64,000 bases of DNA from Rhododendron vialii (GCF_030253575.1 NC_080562.1:42571852-42635851), one strand, 5' to 3'; positions 35,736 to 48,045 are shown, counted from the stretch's first letter. The notes: generated from the sequence alone by a model not told the origin. Program-made: numbers and translations.

Positions 35736-36006
35736 TAGGGGGTGTTTGGACAAATAAGCCAAAGTGGCTTATTTTTTGTCCTTATTCAAATTTTTTTTCG
35801 TATCACTTGGCTTATCCTCATTTTTTTGGGGATTATTGCATCCTCATGACGAGAGGAATCTAAAAAGTATAAAATTTTGATCGAAATCCAATATTTTTTG
35901 AATAAAGACGAAAAAAGTGGCTTATTGGCTTATTTTCGTTTTTATGTGGGTTTATTTGGCTCATTTTTAGCGGGAAAGCTAATGGCTTTTTTAAAAGAAC
36001 AACCCC
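35736..36006. mobile_element. hAT-type MITE downstream of copy 4
   Basis: The 271-bp insert starts taggggGTGTTTGGac and ends aacaacccc. Flanking copies of ttaggct lie at 35729-35735 and 36007-36013 (8 bp with one mismatch). The block downstream of copy 2 (about 12255) has the empty site gattaggctagcg. The interior repeats 'gtggctta' phrases shared with degraded copies near 5025 and 52795. Confidence 0.85.
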
Positions 36007-36059
36007 TTAGGCTAGCGCCACATACTTCAACGTTGTGTTAGCGAAAGTACAAACAATAG

Positions 36060-36345
36060 ATGGTTAAAATCATGTATGAGCGATAGATGTACTCACGTAC
36101 ATAGTTCGAAAACCATGTAAAATCTCTCTTTCACATCAAGCATTTTGTTTGAGTGATAGATGTATTCAGATACACAGTTCAAAAACCACATAAAATCTCT
36201 CTTTTCTACAATTATTTTCTTGATTATTCTTCGCATAAAGCATCTTGTATGAGTGATAGATGTACTCAGGTACACAGTTTAAAAATCATATAAAATCTCT
36301 CTTTCTTGCAGTTATTTTCTTGATTATTCTTCGCGCTTTATGGGT
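36060..36345. repeat. Tandem repeat downstream of copy 4
   Basis: Three irregular units of about 75-105 bp contain gagtgatagatgtactca and ataaaatctctctttc. One unit-equivalent is present in the copy 2 block at about 12815-12890, so the array expanded after the duplication. Confidence 0.8.
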
Positions 36346-36874
36346 TTGTTGGTTTGCCCAATATCACAACAAACTGAACAAATAGATTCAAGGAATATTA
36401 TAAATTTCTTGAGGAAGAAAAATAACAGTATTCGTAAATCAAATCAATCAATATTTTTATACTCAAGAGCTTCTAATCTCTCAAACTGAACAAAGAGATT
36501 CAAGGAATATTATAAATTTCCTAGAATTTTGTTTTTTCTTCAATTTTTTTTTGTTAAAGATTTTTTTTTTTTGGTAAAGATTTCTTTGGGAGAGAGAGAG
36601 ATGGGGGAGATGGAAAGAGTGGGACGTGGGAGGTGAACGGGGCATCTGGTCGGCGATTCATTAGTCTAGATTTCATTTCGACAATAAACGGCTCGAATGT
36701 AACACGGTGCCACCGTGCCGAAATGAGATCTGAATCGTTGAATTGTCGAACGGACGACTCGAATGGTGCACAACACCTACTCCTCTTTCCTCTGAGTGTT
36801 AAAAAATCTAACTAATGCTTGTCCCGCATATGACTTGTTTAACAAATACTAGTAAAATACAACCGCACAAAGGA

Positions 36875-36992
36875 AAATAATATTGGCACTCCAAAAATTG
36901 ATTGTGACACTTTAAAAAAGAAAGGAAAGTGGCTTTGAAATTACACTGATTTTAGAGTGCCTGTATTAATTTTTAGAGTGCCAATATCATTT
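36875..36992. mobile_element. Small MITE with ggcactc termini
   Basis: The ends aataatattggcactcc and gagtgccaatatcattt are inverted. A related copy lies at about 60170-60275. Confidence 0.6.
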
Positions 36993-37407
36993 ACCCAGCA
37001 CAAACACCACTCACCATGTTTACCTTTTTCTGGCACAACTTTTCGTAAACCACATTCCATCTCCGACGGGATTGAAATTAACATTGTGTCCATATACGAA
37101 AACAAAATACCCCAATTCCAAATGTCTTGTGCATCGAAAATGGTACAAACGCTGATGGAGAGAAATTCAGTACAAAAAGTAGGGAAAAAAAATACAGCAG
37201 CTTATTGTGCACGCCTCGCTTGAAGTTTCAGTGGCACATCTGTTATTCTCAGAAAACGTCAGGGACCCTTTTAATCAAATCGAAAATTTGTCGTTTCTCT
37301 AGAATCTCTACGGCTTCCCAATGATAACATCTGTCGCGCCTCTACCTTCTCTCTCAAAAAACTTGATCAGAGCAGAGTGCCTGGAGTGAGAAGAGAGAGA
37401 AACGTCA

Positions 37408-40400
37408 ATGGCGACAGGGATAGAACATGATGAAGTGATCATAGCAGAGGAAGAAGAAAGGGAGATATGGGCGAAGCATTACTGTTCGTCTCACCAGATA
37501 CTGTTAGTGGGTGAAGGGGACTTTTCTTTTTCTCTGAGTTTGGCTCACTCCTTTGGCTCTGCTTCTAACATCCTCGCTTCTTCCCTCGACTCCTACGGTA
37601 TCTTTCTACTACTTAGTTTCCTTTCCTTTTAGACGATCAAAGTTCTCACTTTTTTGAGTTTTTTTGTCCTTTCGTTTTGATTGAGAAATAAGTGTCCTAG
37701 TTATTAGGGTTTTCTTGAACGTCTCGGATCAATGGGACTTTCCCTTATTTGAATGTAAATAGAAAAACACATCAAATATGTCTGAGTATACTTGCATGAG
37801 TGTATTTCTATGCTACTTTTTCGTACTGTTCGTGTGTTGTTACTGAGAAGAAATGCAGGAATAAATAAGTTTCCGCTAATATGAGACAGGTCATTCTCTC
37901 GCAATACATCGTCTTTAATCCAAAAAATTAAGTACTACATTGAAGAATAAGTAGTTATTTCCCTCAGCGGAACGGGAACTTAGTGGCAGGTTAAAGAATC
38001 TACTTGGAGTTTTCTTAAGGTTGTGTTTGGATGCCTCTAGTCTTGAAATTGGAATGAGAATTTAATTACCTGGAATCAAATTCCTTGTATTTCAATACCC
38101 AATGTCATTTCATTCCAAATTTTGGCTTAGTTTAGTAATTTTATCTCAGAAAACATTTATTTAGAAGATTTTGTAGAGTAAACATTTTCTTTTTTATGGG
38201 GTGCGCGTGGAATCTTAGAAATCTTGGATTGCCATAGGACTACCGGAGAGATTCCTGGATAGACGGGTCATCTGGAATCTCATTTCTATTCCGGCCCGTT
38301 CCAAACTCAGTAATCATGCGAAAACGGCGTCTCATTCCTTACGTGTATTACGAAACCCATGGATTTTTCCTGTGTTTAGTGGGTACTTACACATTTCTAC
38401 AATATTTTTCCCTCCTGCAATGCCATAGTATCGTTATCAACCATCATTTTATATATGTATTGTAGACTATGTGCAGAATGTGGGAGTAATTTAATTCCCC
38501 ATTTCTTTGGCTCTTTCTTCCACCAATTTGTTTTCTTGCCCTTCTGAAAAGGATTGCTTCTTGTTGTTTTAGTACTCAGAAAATTGAGAAATGACTTATC
38601 CGTGGCAGAAATTAATTATATGCAATTGAATGGAGGCTTTATTATCTTACCTCTCAATTTCACGAATTCTTGAAGTTATAAGCAAAAACCCACCAAATGT
38701 ACCTATCTATTGTTGCATTTATACAAGTCGATTCTAGTACCTTTTTGAACCATACAATACAATTGAGCAAAAAACACTGTGATTCAATATTACAACACAT
38801 GCTTCTTTTGGGTCTTTTTTCACCAATATCATTTTTCCCAGTGGTGAAATGTATGGCTTTATTTCTTGTGGTTGGTGTGATACAATCTTGAAATGATAAG
38901 AGAGAGAATATCTATTTATTACGAGTACTGTGCCTTGCATAGGCAAAACCAACATCCAACATTGAATGCCTTGCGAAGGCATGAAAGATGCCCAGTGCTA
39001 TAATGGAGCAAAAGACAAATACAAGATCAGCTGCAAAATCTCTTCGATTGAGGAATATTTTTGCGGCTTGACTTCCCATTACAAACCATATTGGAACATT
39101 GTGTTGTCTCCATCCCCAGAAAATTAAAGGGGGATTAGCCCAAAACTCCCAGTCGGCTGTATCAATTACTTAGTCCACGCTAGATTTTCGCCCGGGTTTT
39201 AATTGGGCCCTGCTAGTGGACAGGGAGATTGGTCACCCGGTTTAGTCAGTCCATACTGGGAAAAAAAAATGAAAAAGACGGTCTCATAGTATGTTCAATT
39301 GAAATGCCTTAGTATCATGCCTCCCCATTTGGAAATTTTATACGTTGGATCTGCTGTACTTTTCGAGTATAACAGGTTACTTCTGTTTGGTGAAGGGATA
39401 AAACACAAGGAGAAATAAATTGGATGTTGTTTTATTATTTGTTGAATAACACAATATCATAGTACATAGAGAACACTTGTGTGAGCTTGTGATTTAAGAT
39501 TTTTGAAACTGAGTTCATTGGTTTAAATCCTTTACTTCTCTCCTTTTTTCTCTCCTTGTTACTTTCTTTGTCTACGTACGAATTGATGTACTTTATTTAT
39601 CTCTAACTAGATGTATTAATCAAGAAGTACAAGCAAGCAAAATAAAATTTAGAAAAATTGGGCTTGTTGGGTGCATCCCTTTTGCACGGAGTGGATGCTA
39701 CCACTATGAAGCTTCATACTGATCTCAAAATGCGGAAGTTCGACAGGATTATCTTTAACTTTCCTCACGCAGGCTTCCATGGAAAAGAAGACAATATCCG
39801 TCTCATCAAGTGAGTGGTAGCCTTCTTGTGAAATTACCTAATATTTTCTGAGTCTTGTCCAACCAAGTTTATATAAACGCATTTGCCTAATTTTAGGTTG
39901 CTATGCTTGCAATCTTCCTTCTTCTTGTTCCATATTCAGCATGTTTTTTCTTTCCCTCTATATTCAATGTGCTGAAATGGATGTTTTTATAATGGGCATA
40001 CTTTTTATATGTGCACATTTCAACATGTTTAAGTGACAAATGCGGGAGAAGTATTGTATTTCCGCTGCTGCTAGATGATGAAGATGCATTGCCTCTTTGT
40101 TATTACAACTTTTTCTACTCAACATTGCTTCGAAGCATATCAAAGGAGAAATGCATGCTTACCATCCATTCACGTTTATGCTGTTGTGTCTTTTGCCTTC
40201 TTGTGAACATGACTTATCGAAGTAAGAAAATGTAGTGTTGTGGAATGTGGATTGGGGAGACTAATCTCAATTGCCCATACAAGGTGATGATATACAAGGA
40301 ATGAGAGGATTTTTAAACCTTACAAAAATCTACTTTTTTGTCCGTCAGGGGTGAATCATCTATTTACAAGGATCCAATAGGTGTTGCTTTCCGACAATAA

Positions 40401-41309
40401 TACAAAGCTTTCAGCAAGCACAATATATAACAAAGCAAATGAATAACGTTGTGGTAGAGATCTTTGATGCTCTCTGTCGTGTTAATTTAAGTATCCTCGT
40501 GGCTAATAACTTTTATGCATTTTATGCATTGACCTTTCAGGATGCATAGACGTGTTGTGCATGGATTTTTCAGGAATGCAAGTGGCATGCTGCGAGCCAA
40601 TGGCGAAATTCACGTTAACCACAAAACCACAACTCCATTTAATCGTTGGTGTATTAAGGAACTTGCCTCGCAAAATTCTTTGGCATTTATCGAGTGTGTG
40701 GATTTTAAGGCAGAGGACTACCCAGGATACAACAATAAGAGAGGCGATGGTCTGAAAAGTGATGATCCCTTCCATTTGGGAGCTTGTGGTACCTATAAAT
40801 TCAGATTCTCGCCTCACACTAAGAAAATGCCAAAAGTTTTGTCAAGTTTGGATATAGCTCACATCACATTTCAAAACTTTGTGGAGATTCCGTTTGAAAC
40901 CGTACGACAGCCAATTCTTCCGTATGAGTTCCGACAGCCAATTGTTCCATATGAATTCCGACAACCAATATTTCCTTATGAGTTCCAGCAGCATCAAATG
41001 AATTTCACTGCTTACGCGAACAACATTCCAGGGTATGTCGAGTCACCACCAACAATCGCTAGCAGAGACGAGTTCTCTAGGATCTTCCAAGGGTACTTTA
41101 GTCATGTTAGGGAAACATTTGGACGGCATGATTGTGATGTGTATAACTCTATTCATGAAGCTTTGAATCTTGGTTTTGCAACATACATGGCTGGAGTGCC
41201 AGGAACAGACTTGAATGGGTACATAGAACTTTTGGAAGAGCTTCACCATCTCAGCGTTTCAAGACTCGCACGGTTGCAAACGATGTTGGTTTCTGATCAC
41301 CAATGGTGA
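37408..41309 (+). pseudogene. BMT5-like protein, array copy 5 (type A), one in-frame stop
   Basis: Exons are 37408-37597, 39611-39809 and 40541-41309 (385 codons if the stop is ignored). Exon 1 encodes MATGIEHDEV then LLVGEGDFSFSLSLAHSFGS. Exon 2 has TAA at 39643-39645 where copies 1 and 3 have TCA (codon 75), its only obvious lesion. FDRIIFNFPHAGFHGKED and GEIHVNHKTTTPFNRW are intact. The type A tail is the best preserved of the array: RQPI(L/V/F)PYEF is repeated three times and the tail ends LARLQTMLVSDHQW. It keeps the region missing in copy 1. Exon sizes and splice sites match copies 1 and 3. Confidence 0.8.
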
Positions 41310-42711
41310 GCTTCTCGATTTTCCGTTTCTGATGCTGGAACCATGATTCTTTTTGTCTTTGAAAGCTAGAACCATCGTTCACACCATCACTTTTGTTGGT
41401 AAAAGCCATTGTTATGCTTTTGGTCTTCGACTTTTTGGTGTTCAGTTACGCAGATGTATAGTTAAAGGCGACGAGGATATGGGTGAATTTGTGAAGTGTG
41501 TAAAAGTTGCATATGAAAATACTGCTGACTTTCTAGAATATTTTAGCATTTGATGGTGTGTTTAATCCTTGATGTAATCCAATTACGGCTTATATATATA
41601 CATAAACAAAATCCTTGTTGACTTTCTGCTAGTTCAAGTTCAAATCCTTGTTGACTTTCTTTGTTGAACCCGACTGCTACACCACACTGATTGCTGTATG
41701 CTGCAAACTTTGCTCGACCGTACCGTACGATCTTCTATCGTATTTCTTGCACGTCTAGAATACGAATTGGGTGTGGACTCTTTCATGATCTGTTTGATCT
41801 CTCTGAGTCTATCTCTGTTTCTTAAATATAGAAAAAACATTTTTGACCTACGATATTGACCTAAAGAGTAATAAGTCTGAGATCTAAATAAGAAATCCTA
41901 ATTCCACCAAGATTTTATTTTTTATTGAGATCACGTATCATTCTTCGGATGCGCAACCCACTCATTGTTTATTGTTCTTTTTAGTACTTCTATTCTGTTT
42001 TCCAAATTATTGTCAGTGCCAATTGCAATACCCCAAACCTAAACCGTGTTGTTCACATAGCTAAGGTTAAAAACGATACGGAAAGAGAAGTGATGGAAAA
42101 ACTGATCTCAACCAACTTTTTGATTGTTTTGTAGCAAAGGACTGCTCGTGCTACTGGATCAGTAATAATTCTTTTTAATCTCTTTTGAGTACGTGACTTA
42201 CAACTATTTGGATATCCAAAAGGATACACATACAACAGAGTTTTAAGGGAACGATATGTGTGTAGCACGATTGATTGGATGTACATTTTCTTTACGCGTG
42301 AGAGGAGTTAGCTAAAGCAGGTTGACATAAGCGTGGTCAAACCCTGCAGTAAGTTCAGCTTGCTCCGTGGTGGGACAATAGAAACATATGGATCCGCCGC
42401 GGGGTGAAGCCTCTATGATCATATCCAGAGAGGTAGCTACGTTGGTCGCCCCATCCTATAGTCTTTTAGTTTAGCGAATATACAGATATGGCGGATGTTA
42501 ACCTGCATTAAAGACCAGAATTTCTAATACCAAGTACCAATAGCATCTTGATATCTGAAGTTTCTAAAGATTTTACCAAGTAACGAAATTTTGAACCTTT
42601 TGCATTCGAAGAGTCACCGGTTATCACCTCGAGGAACACTGAAGAAGACAAGGAGACTTCTTCCAACCAGTAAACAGGGGGAATGTACACTTCAAACTCT
42701 TTAGATTCGTG

Positions 42712-42718
42712 TATAAAA
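42712..42718 (+). promoter_or_regulatory. TATA box of copy 6
   Basis: TATAAAA lies 94 bases before the ATG at 42812. The preceding 200 bases (ccaagtaccaatagcat, atcacctcgagga) are also conserved upstream of copy 7, indicating a shared promoter region. Confidence 0.65.
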
Positions 42719-42811
42719 GATCATGAATTCTGGTTTGATAGGCCTCACTCTTGTTCATCAGAGTAGTTGGTATTACAGGTTTGAGTTTTCATTAAGATAA
42801 TCTGAAAAAAA

Positions 42812-44380
42812 ATGGAATTGGGTATTCCTATTTTTCCTTGTGCGGATGATAAAGAAGAGAAAAGTATAAAGCACTATAGCAGCAATCAGAAGATAATGCT
42901 GGTGGGGGAGGGAGATTTCTCATTTGCTGCTTGCTTAGCCACAGCTTTTGGATCTGCTGAGAACATGGTTGCTACCTCTCTCGACTCCAAAGGTATTTTT
43001 GTTATAGTAGCATCTAGAACTGCTTCCGGTTTGGTTGGATTAATGGATCGTCAAATTGACAAATGATAACAGAGTGCATAGGTCATTAGGAGGAGTTCTA
43101 GTATATATGTAGTGAATTGCTCACACAATCCCGATCAGAGACTAGATAATGACTATTTATACCGGGACTAGAATCTGAACTTCCTTTGTTTGATAATTTT
43201 TTTTGTTTTTGTCTTGATTTGTCTGTAGTATACATAAGTCAAAATCAACCAATTGGGGCTAGCTCAGTTGACTATGATTCTTGCATCTTACTGGGAGGTC
43301 AGAAGTTCGAATCTCTTCACCTGTGTGTGAGTGTCCTTCCTTTAGGCTCTCTGATGTCGGGAACGTACTGTGCGACTTTTCATCGTATAACACATCCAAA
43401 TCACAACATTTGAAAAACTTCAGGGTGAAAATCGTGGATAGCCCTTGTGTTTGTGCATGTATTTGATTATTGTTTTGGAAATGAAAAGCAGAGTTGCTGA
43501 TGATAAAGCACCCAACAGCAAGCGCCAATTTGGAGAAACTGGAGGGCCTTGGATGCACCATTTTGCATCAAGTGGATGCCAAAACCTTGAGCCACGACCC
43601 TCGCCTCGTCTCCAAATTGTTCGACAGAATAGTGTTCAATTTCCCTCATGCAGGATTCACACTTCGCGAGCACGATGCATACCAAATTGAGTAAGTTTTC
43701 ATCCAAACATAACCGTCAACAGCCAACATGCAACCGTAGCAATGTAACAGCCAGAGAAATTTCTTAACGTGAGAGCCAAAAAAAAACTACTAGCATTAGT
43801 TAGACTTTGTAGGAGTTCAATTTTGCCATGCAAAATGTCGGTTTCGATACTTTCATTCAAACTAAAGACCTGCATCAGTAATGCCTAGCTGACCAAGTGG
43901 TCATGTAGCTCCCCTTTGGGAGTGAGAGATTGTGGGTTCGACTCCTGTGGAGAGGAGGTCACCCCTCGTGGTAATCACTAACTGCTAATTCTACCAACTA
44001 CGATGCGATTTTCGACGGTGGATTTTTCTGTTGATTAAAACTTCTAGATCACTTTCCTGTAGAATGACATGCGATAGATCAAGCTAGGCTCCTTGATTTT
44101 TTTCAGGCTACACCAGAATGTGGTGAAGGGATTCCTAAGGAGTGCACATCACATGTTGGAAAAAGATGGAGAAATCGATATAACTCACAAGACAGCATAC
44201 CCTTTCAATAAATGGGAAATAGAGAAGTTAGCAGAGGAGGTTGGGCTGTGTTTGGTTGACGAAATAGGGTTCTCACGATATCATTATCCAGGTTATGTAA
44301 ACAAGAGAGGAGACGGGCATCGAAGCGATTGCACTTTCCCAGTAGGTGAATGCAGTACTTTCAGATTTGCCAAACCATGA
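42812..44380 (+). CDS. BMT5-like protein, array copy 6 (type C), intact
   Basis: Exons are 42812-42992, 43492-43690 and 44107-44380, giving 217 codons plus stop with no lesion. The protein starts MELGIPIFPCADDKEEKS, then IMLVGEGDFSFAACLATAFG and ATSLDSK (exon 1). Exon 2 has LLMIKHPTASANLEKLEGLG and FDRIVFNFPHAGF. Exon 3 has GEIDITHKTAYPFNKWEIEK, then HYPGYVNKRGDGHRSD and the end CSTFRFAKP. It contains the whole BMT5-like domain and nothing more, unlike types A and B. It is the best candidate for a working family member here. By family, an AdoMet-dependent RNA methyltransferase fold is expected, but plant substrates are not established. Both introns contain SINE insertions. Confidence 0.9.
43253..43415 (+). 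mobile_element. tRNA-derived SINE in intron 1 of copy 6
   Basis: The head resembles a tRNA: ggggctagctcagttg (A box) and aagttcgaatctc (B box), about 55 bases apart. It is followed by a SINE-like body ending near ccaaatcacaac. It is not a tRNA gene because the acceptor stem does not pair. Confidence 0.7.
43879..44040 (+). mobile_element. tRNA-derived SINE in intron 2 of copy 6
   Basis: A-box-like tagctgaccaagtgg and B-box-like tgggttcgactcc are followed by a body ending ttgattaaaac. It is in the same orientation as the gene. Confidence 0.7.
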
Positions 44381-45374
44381 GCTTTATTTGGATTAAATCA
44401 TCCCCTGTTCAAGCTATCGGATCCATCATCACCAAACACACCTTCGTACGTCCTTTGGTTTTGTTCGAGTAATGCTAAGGCGTTGGCTACCTTAAATTTC
44501 CATCCCAGTTATATATTTTAGAACCGCAAACACTTTACATACACACTACTATACTAACATATTTTTGTGGGCCCCTCACAGTACTGGAGATGAGATGTGT
44601 GCGCCTCAAGTTGAATATGAGTATGTTTGTGGAATAATTGTTCTCAATATAGTTAGACTATCTTGTTCATGTTGTTAAAAATGAGACTAATGAAATTCAT
44701 TAGTCATATTCTTAACAAATGTTACTTCTGGCAGTTGTGATTGGGCAAATTTAGCTGTATTACTTTAGGCTGTGTTTGGCCACCAAAAGCCTACTTTTTG
44801 GTCATAGCTATGTTAGCACAAAACAAAACATCTTTTCTGCCTAAATAAATATCTTGGCTTTTATTTAGCTTGACTCTTTCTCAAGGAGTCAAAAAGCATT
44901 TAATCCTTAACTTAAACTTTGGTTTTCTTTGACCACCCTTTTTCTCTTTAGAAAAAGTAGTATAATTTAGACATCTGGAACATTGATTGGTGAATTGCCA
45001 CAAATTAACCTAGTCTTGTAGAAAAAAATCAGAGGGAAGTCCAAAATAAAACATTTTGGAAATTTTTTTACAAAGCAAAAGATATTAAGGGTTCATTTTC
45101 TCCTTGAACATAACGCGTGAAATGAACAGCAACAAAAAAAAATGAACAGCAACAAAAAATAGCAAGACTGTAAATATGAAATTCCATCTTTGTTACTCCA
45201 TTTGGAGTTGGTTTCCAACAATCTTAATTTGAGATGCGTGTTGTTTACTTTAGTAGGTGCGCAATAGTAAGTTTCAATTGAAAATTTTGAGAAGTGGGAA
45301 AGGAAATGAATGTTTCACGAAATAGTAGTGATAATATGAGAAATTAAGATTGTTGAAATCGATGAAATCACAAA
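44381..45374. other. Intergenic DNA between copies 6 and 7, first part
   Basis: The presumed copy 6 3' UTR is followed by AT-rich DNA. A phrase gtgtttggccaccaaaag near 44770 looks like a MITE end. No gene is recognised. Confidence 0.5.
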
Positions 45375-45800
45375 GAACTGAGACATGATAATATGAGAAA
45401 TGAGACATATTTTTTATTTTAGTTTTAAAACATATAAAAAGTTGGTTAGAATAGTTGTTTATTAATTTGTATAAGAAAAATGAGACATTTTTATTAATTT
45501 GTGTTCGAAAAATGAGACATGTCTCAATTGCCCATGTTTGTGTTCCCAAAGAATTGAGACATGTCTCATATGGTTTAGAATACTGTTTCTAAATGTGTGT
45601 GTCAGATAAATGAGACATGTATCATATGGTTTAGATTTCCTATGCTTTCATAACTTGAGTATTTGTGTGTTAGCGAAATGAGACATGGTTTAGATTCTTT
45701 AGAATAACTGTTTCTTAATTTGTGTTAGAGAAATGAGACATGTTTCATATATTGTCGTAACTAGAGACATGTTGAGAATCTGAAATGAGGCATGTCCGAT
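45375..45800. repeat. Degenerate minisatellite with core aaatgagacatgt
   Basis: Around nine occurrences of (a)aatgagacat(g)t are spaced irregularly by 30-80 bases, several extended by catatggtttaga and by tttcttaatttgtgtt. It lies just upstream of copy 7. Confidence 0.7.
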
Positions 45801-46449
45801 CCCATACTCGACTTTAAGAAATGAGTTGGCAAAGCAGCTGAACTTAACAGTGGTCGGGCTCGTTTACAATAGTTTGAGAGAGGACTTGGTTTGCTTGCTT
45901 TTTGGAGTGATTTCGGGATCCGTTGCTGGTCTAGAAGGCTTCACGAGAGGTAGTTACGTGAGTAGGTTCCTCTTCCACTTTTTACCTTGGCAAAAAAATA
46001 AAATTGCAACGTTATCATACATGAAAGCCAGAATTTCAACCACCAACTTGCCAAGTACCAATAGCATATTGATATCTAAAGAGTTTCTATTTATGATTTT
46101 TTTTTTTTTTTTTTTTGCATTATTTGAACGTTTTGCATTCAAAGAGTCGCGAATTATCACCTCGAGGATCCCAAAAGAAGACATGAAGACCTCTTCCAAC
46201 CCATAAACAGAGGACGACTGTACACTAAACTCTTTGGATTTTAGTGTAGTCCCCATAAAAAGAATGCATGAATTCTGAATTATGAAGCATCACTCGTTTT
46301 CAAATCCAAAGCTTCTTAAATTCGATATCCAAAGGTTAGGCTCAACCAAATACTCCTATTCAGAACAACCTTAAACTTTCATAAATTCATCAGTGTAGTA
46401 GCTATTCCAGGTTAAGTTCCTATTTATTAAGAGAGATAAACCGAAGGAA

Positions 46450-47412
46450 ATGGAATTGGGTATTCCTATTTGTGTGAATGATAGAGAAGAGAAATGGATA
46501 ATGCACTATAACAGCAATCAGAAGATTTTTGCTTGTGGGGGAGGGAGATTTCTCGTGTGCGGCTTGCTTAGCCAGAGCATTTGGCTCTGCTGTTGACATG
46601 GTTGCCACCTCTCTCGACTCCGAAGGTATGGGAGGAGAAAATTGCAATTAGCTCTTATATTGTTTATGGAACATTTTTTAATCTTGTCTAACTAAGACCC
46701 TTTTGGATTTGGACACGGTATATCGCAGAGTCGTTGATGAGAAAGCACCCAACTGCTCGCGCTAACTAATTGGAGGCAACTAGGAGGATTTGGATGCACT
46801 ATTTTGCATGAAGTGAATGCCAGTACCACGAGCCATGACCCTCGCCTCTTGGCCGAACTATTCGACAGAATCGTGTTTAATTTCCCTCATGCTGGATTCT
46901 TTTGCTCTGAAGACGCAACTCTCCAGATTCAGTAAGTTTTCGTCTAAATAAAATACCACTGTATCATATGTGAAGCTGCAAAAGCAAGAGGACTCAAGAA
47001 TTGCCATACGGAGCATATGTCAATGGTGCTGACTGCTGAGTTAATTAGTTTTTTTCTTTTCTTTTTAAGTACTGGACAACTCAAAGGATTTAAGCATTAA
47101 AATGTCCCGGCCGGCACACAATCCGATTGAAGGGTCAGTATAAAATTTCGATATTTACTTTCGGACAAATATGATTTGTGTACATAAGTTTACGTAGTAC
47201 TGATGTAACCTTTTTAGTCCTTTTATTTCAACGTAACACCTCATTTTGGATCTTAATTCCAAAACCACCACTACCATCGTCCCTGAATTTTTTTCGTTTC
47301 CAAGATTGCATTCGTAAGATATCACGAGCCTCTTAAACACATCTGCATAAAGTTGTTTCAGGCTAAACCGGGACGTGTTGAAGGGGTTCCTAATTAGGAG
47401 AGCTCCATTCAT
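46450..47412 (+). pseudogene. BMT5-like protein, array copy 7 (type C), broken and 3'-truncated
   Basis: Exon counterparts are 46450-46625, 46729-46931 and from 47363 on. It starts MELGIPICVNDREEKWIMHY like copy 6. An indel near 46527 shifts the frame just before the GEGDFS motif, whose codons are still visible out of frame. Exon 2 has further indels (203 instead of 199 nt) and an in-frame TAA after the equivalent of 'RAN', but FDRIVFNFPHAGFF is recognisable. Exon 3 matches only to about 47412 and then runs into unrelated A-rich DNA, so about 80 residues of the domain are gone. Confidence 0.85.
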
Positions 47413-47816
47413 ACAAATTATAAGTGGGATATTTTTCTTTAAAAAAAAAAAAAAAACATATAGGTTTTTTGGTGTCTTTGATTAATACAAGTGAAATAAA
47501 CACAAACCGAAAATAACAAGATCATACAGTAATGATAATTAGAGATGATCGATGTTGTTGACTGTTTGTTCCAAGCCTTCTACACTCCATTGACGCACAT
47601 AGATTCCAAGTCTCCCACATCATCGTCAACCTTAAAACGACCAAAGATTTACCCAGATTTGGCACGAATTCGTAGAACTTTATTACAGTAGTAATTAGGA
47701 ATGGGACATTACATCTGAGAAAGTTTAAAAAACATGAAAGGAATTGGACAACAAAAGTGATGCCGTGTGTTTCCAGTACTGTTCTGTGTCTTACAAGAAG
47801 CGCAAGGAATATATCA
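47413..47816. other. Unassigned DNA after copy 7
   Basis: It begins with an A-run that replaces the rest of copy 7 exon 3, suggesting a retroposed or rearranged segment. No gene is recognised. Confidence 0.4.
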
Positions 47817-48045
47817 CGGGGTTGGCCTGGTGATCAATGTCTGGGACTTAGGGGTTTGCTTCCTTCTAAAGTCTCGAGTTCAAAACCTATTATGTGTTAT
47901 CAACCCTTTGAGGCCAATCCGTACGGACCATTTTCTCCGGCTTCAAGTGATCAGGCCCCCGCTAGCGGACAGTGGGTTATTAGTCTCCCAGATTAATCAA
48001 GATGCGCGTAAGCTTGCTCGGACACCTGGTTATCAAAAAAGAAAA
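47817..48045 (+). mobile_element. Au-like tRNA-derived SINE
   Basis: A-box-like ttggcctggtgatcaa, B-box-like cgagttcaaaacc (47875-47887), and a 3' end gcttgctcggacacctggtt followed by atcaaaaaag. These closely resemble plant Au SINEs. Short imperfect flanks (gaatatatc and gaaaatatc) could be the target duplication. Confidence 0.75.

Noticed and set aside
43253-43330. Candidate tRNA gene with clear A and B boxes
   Set aside because: The acceptor arms do not pair and a SINE body follows, so it is a tRNA-derived SINE head.
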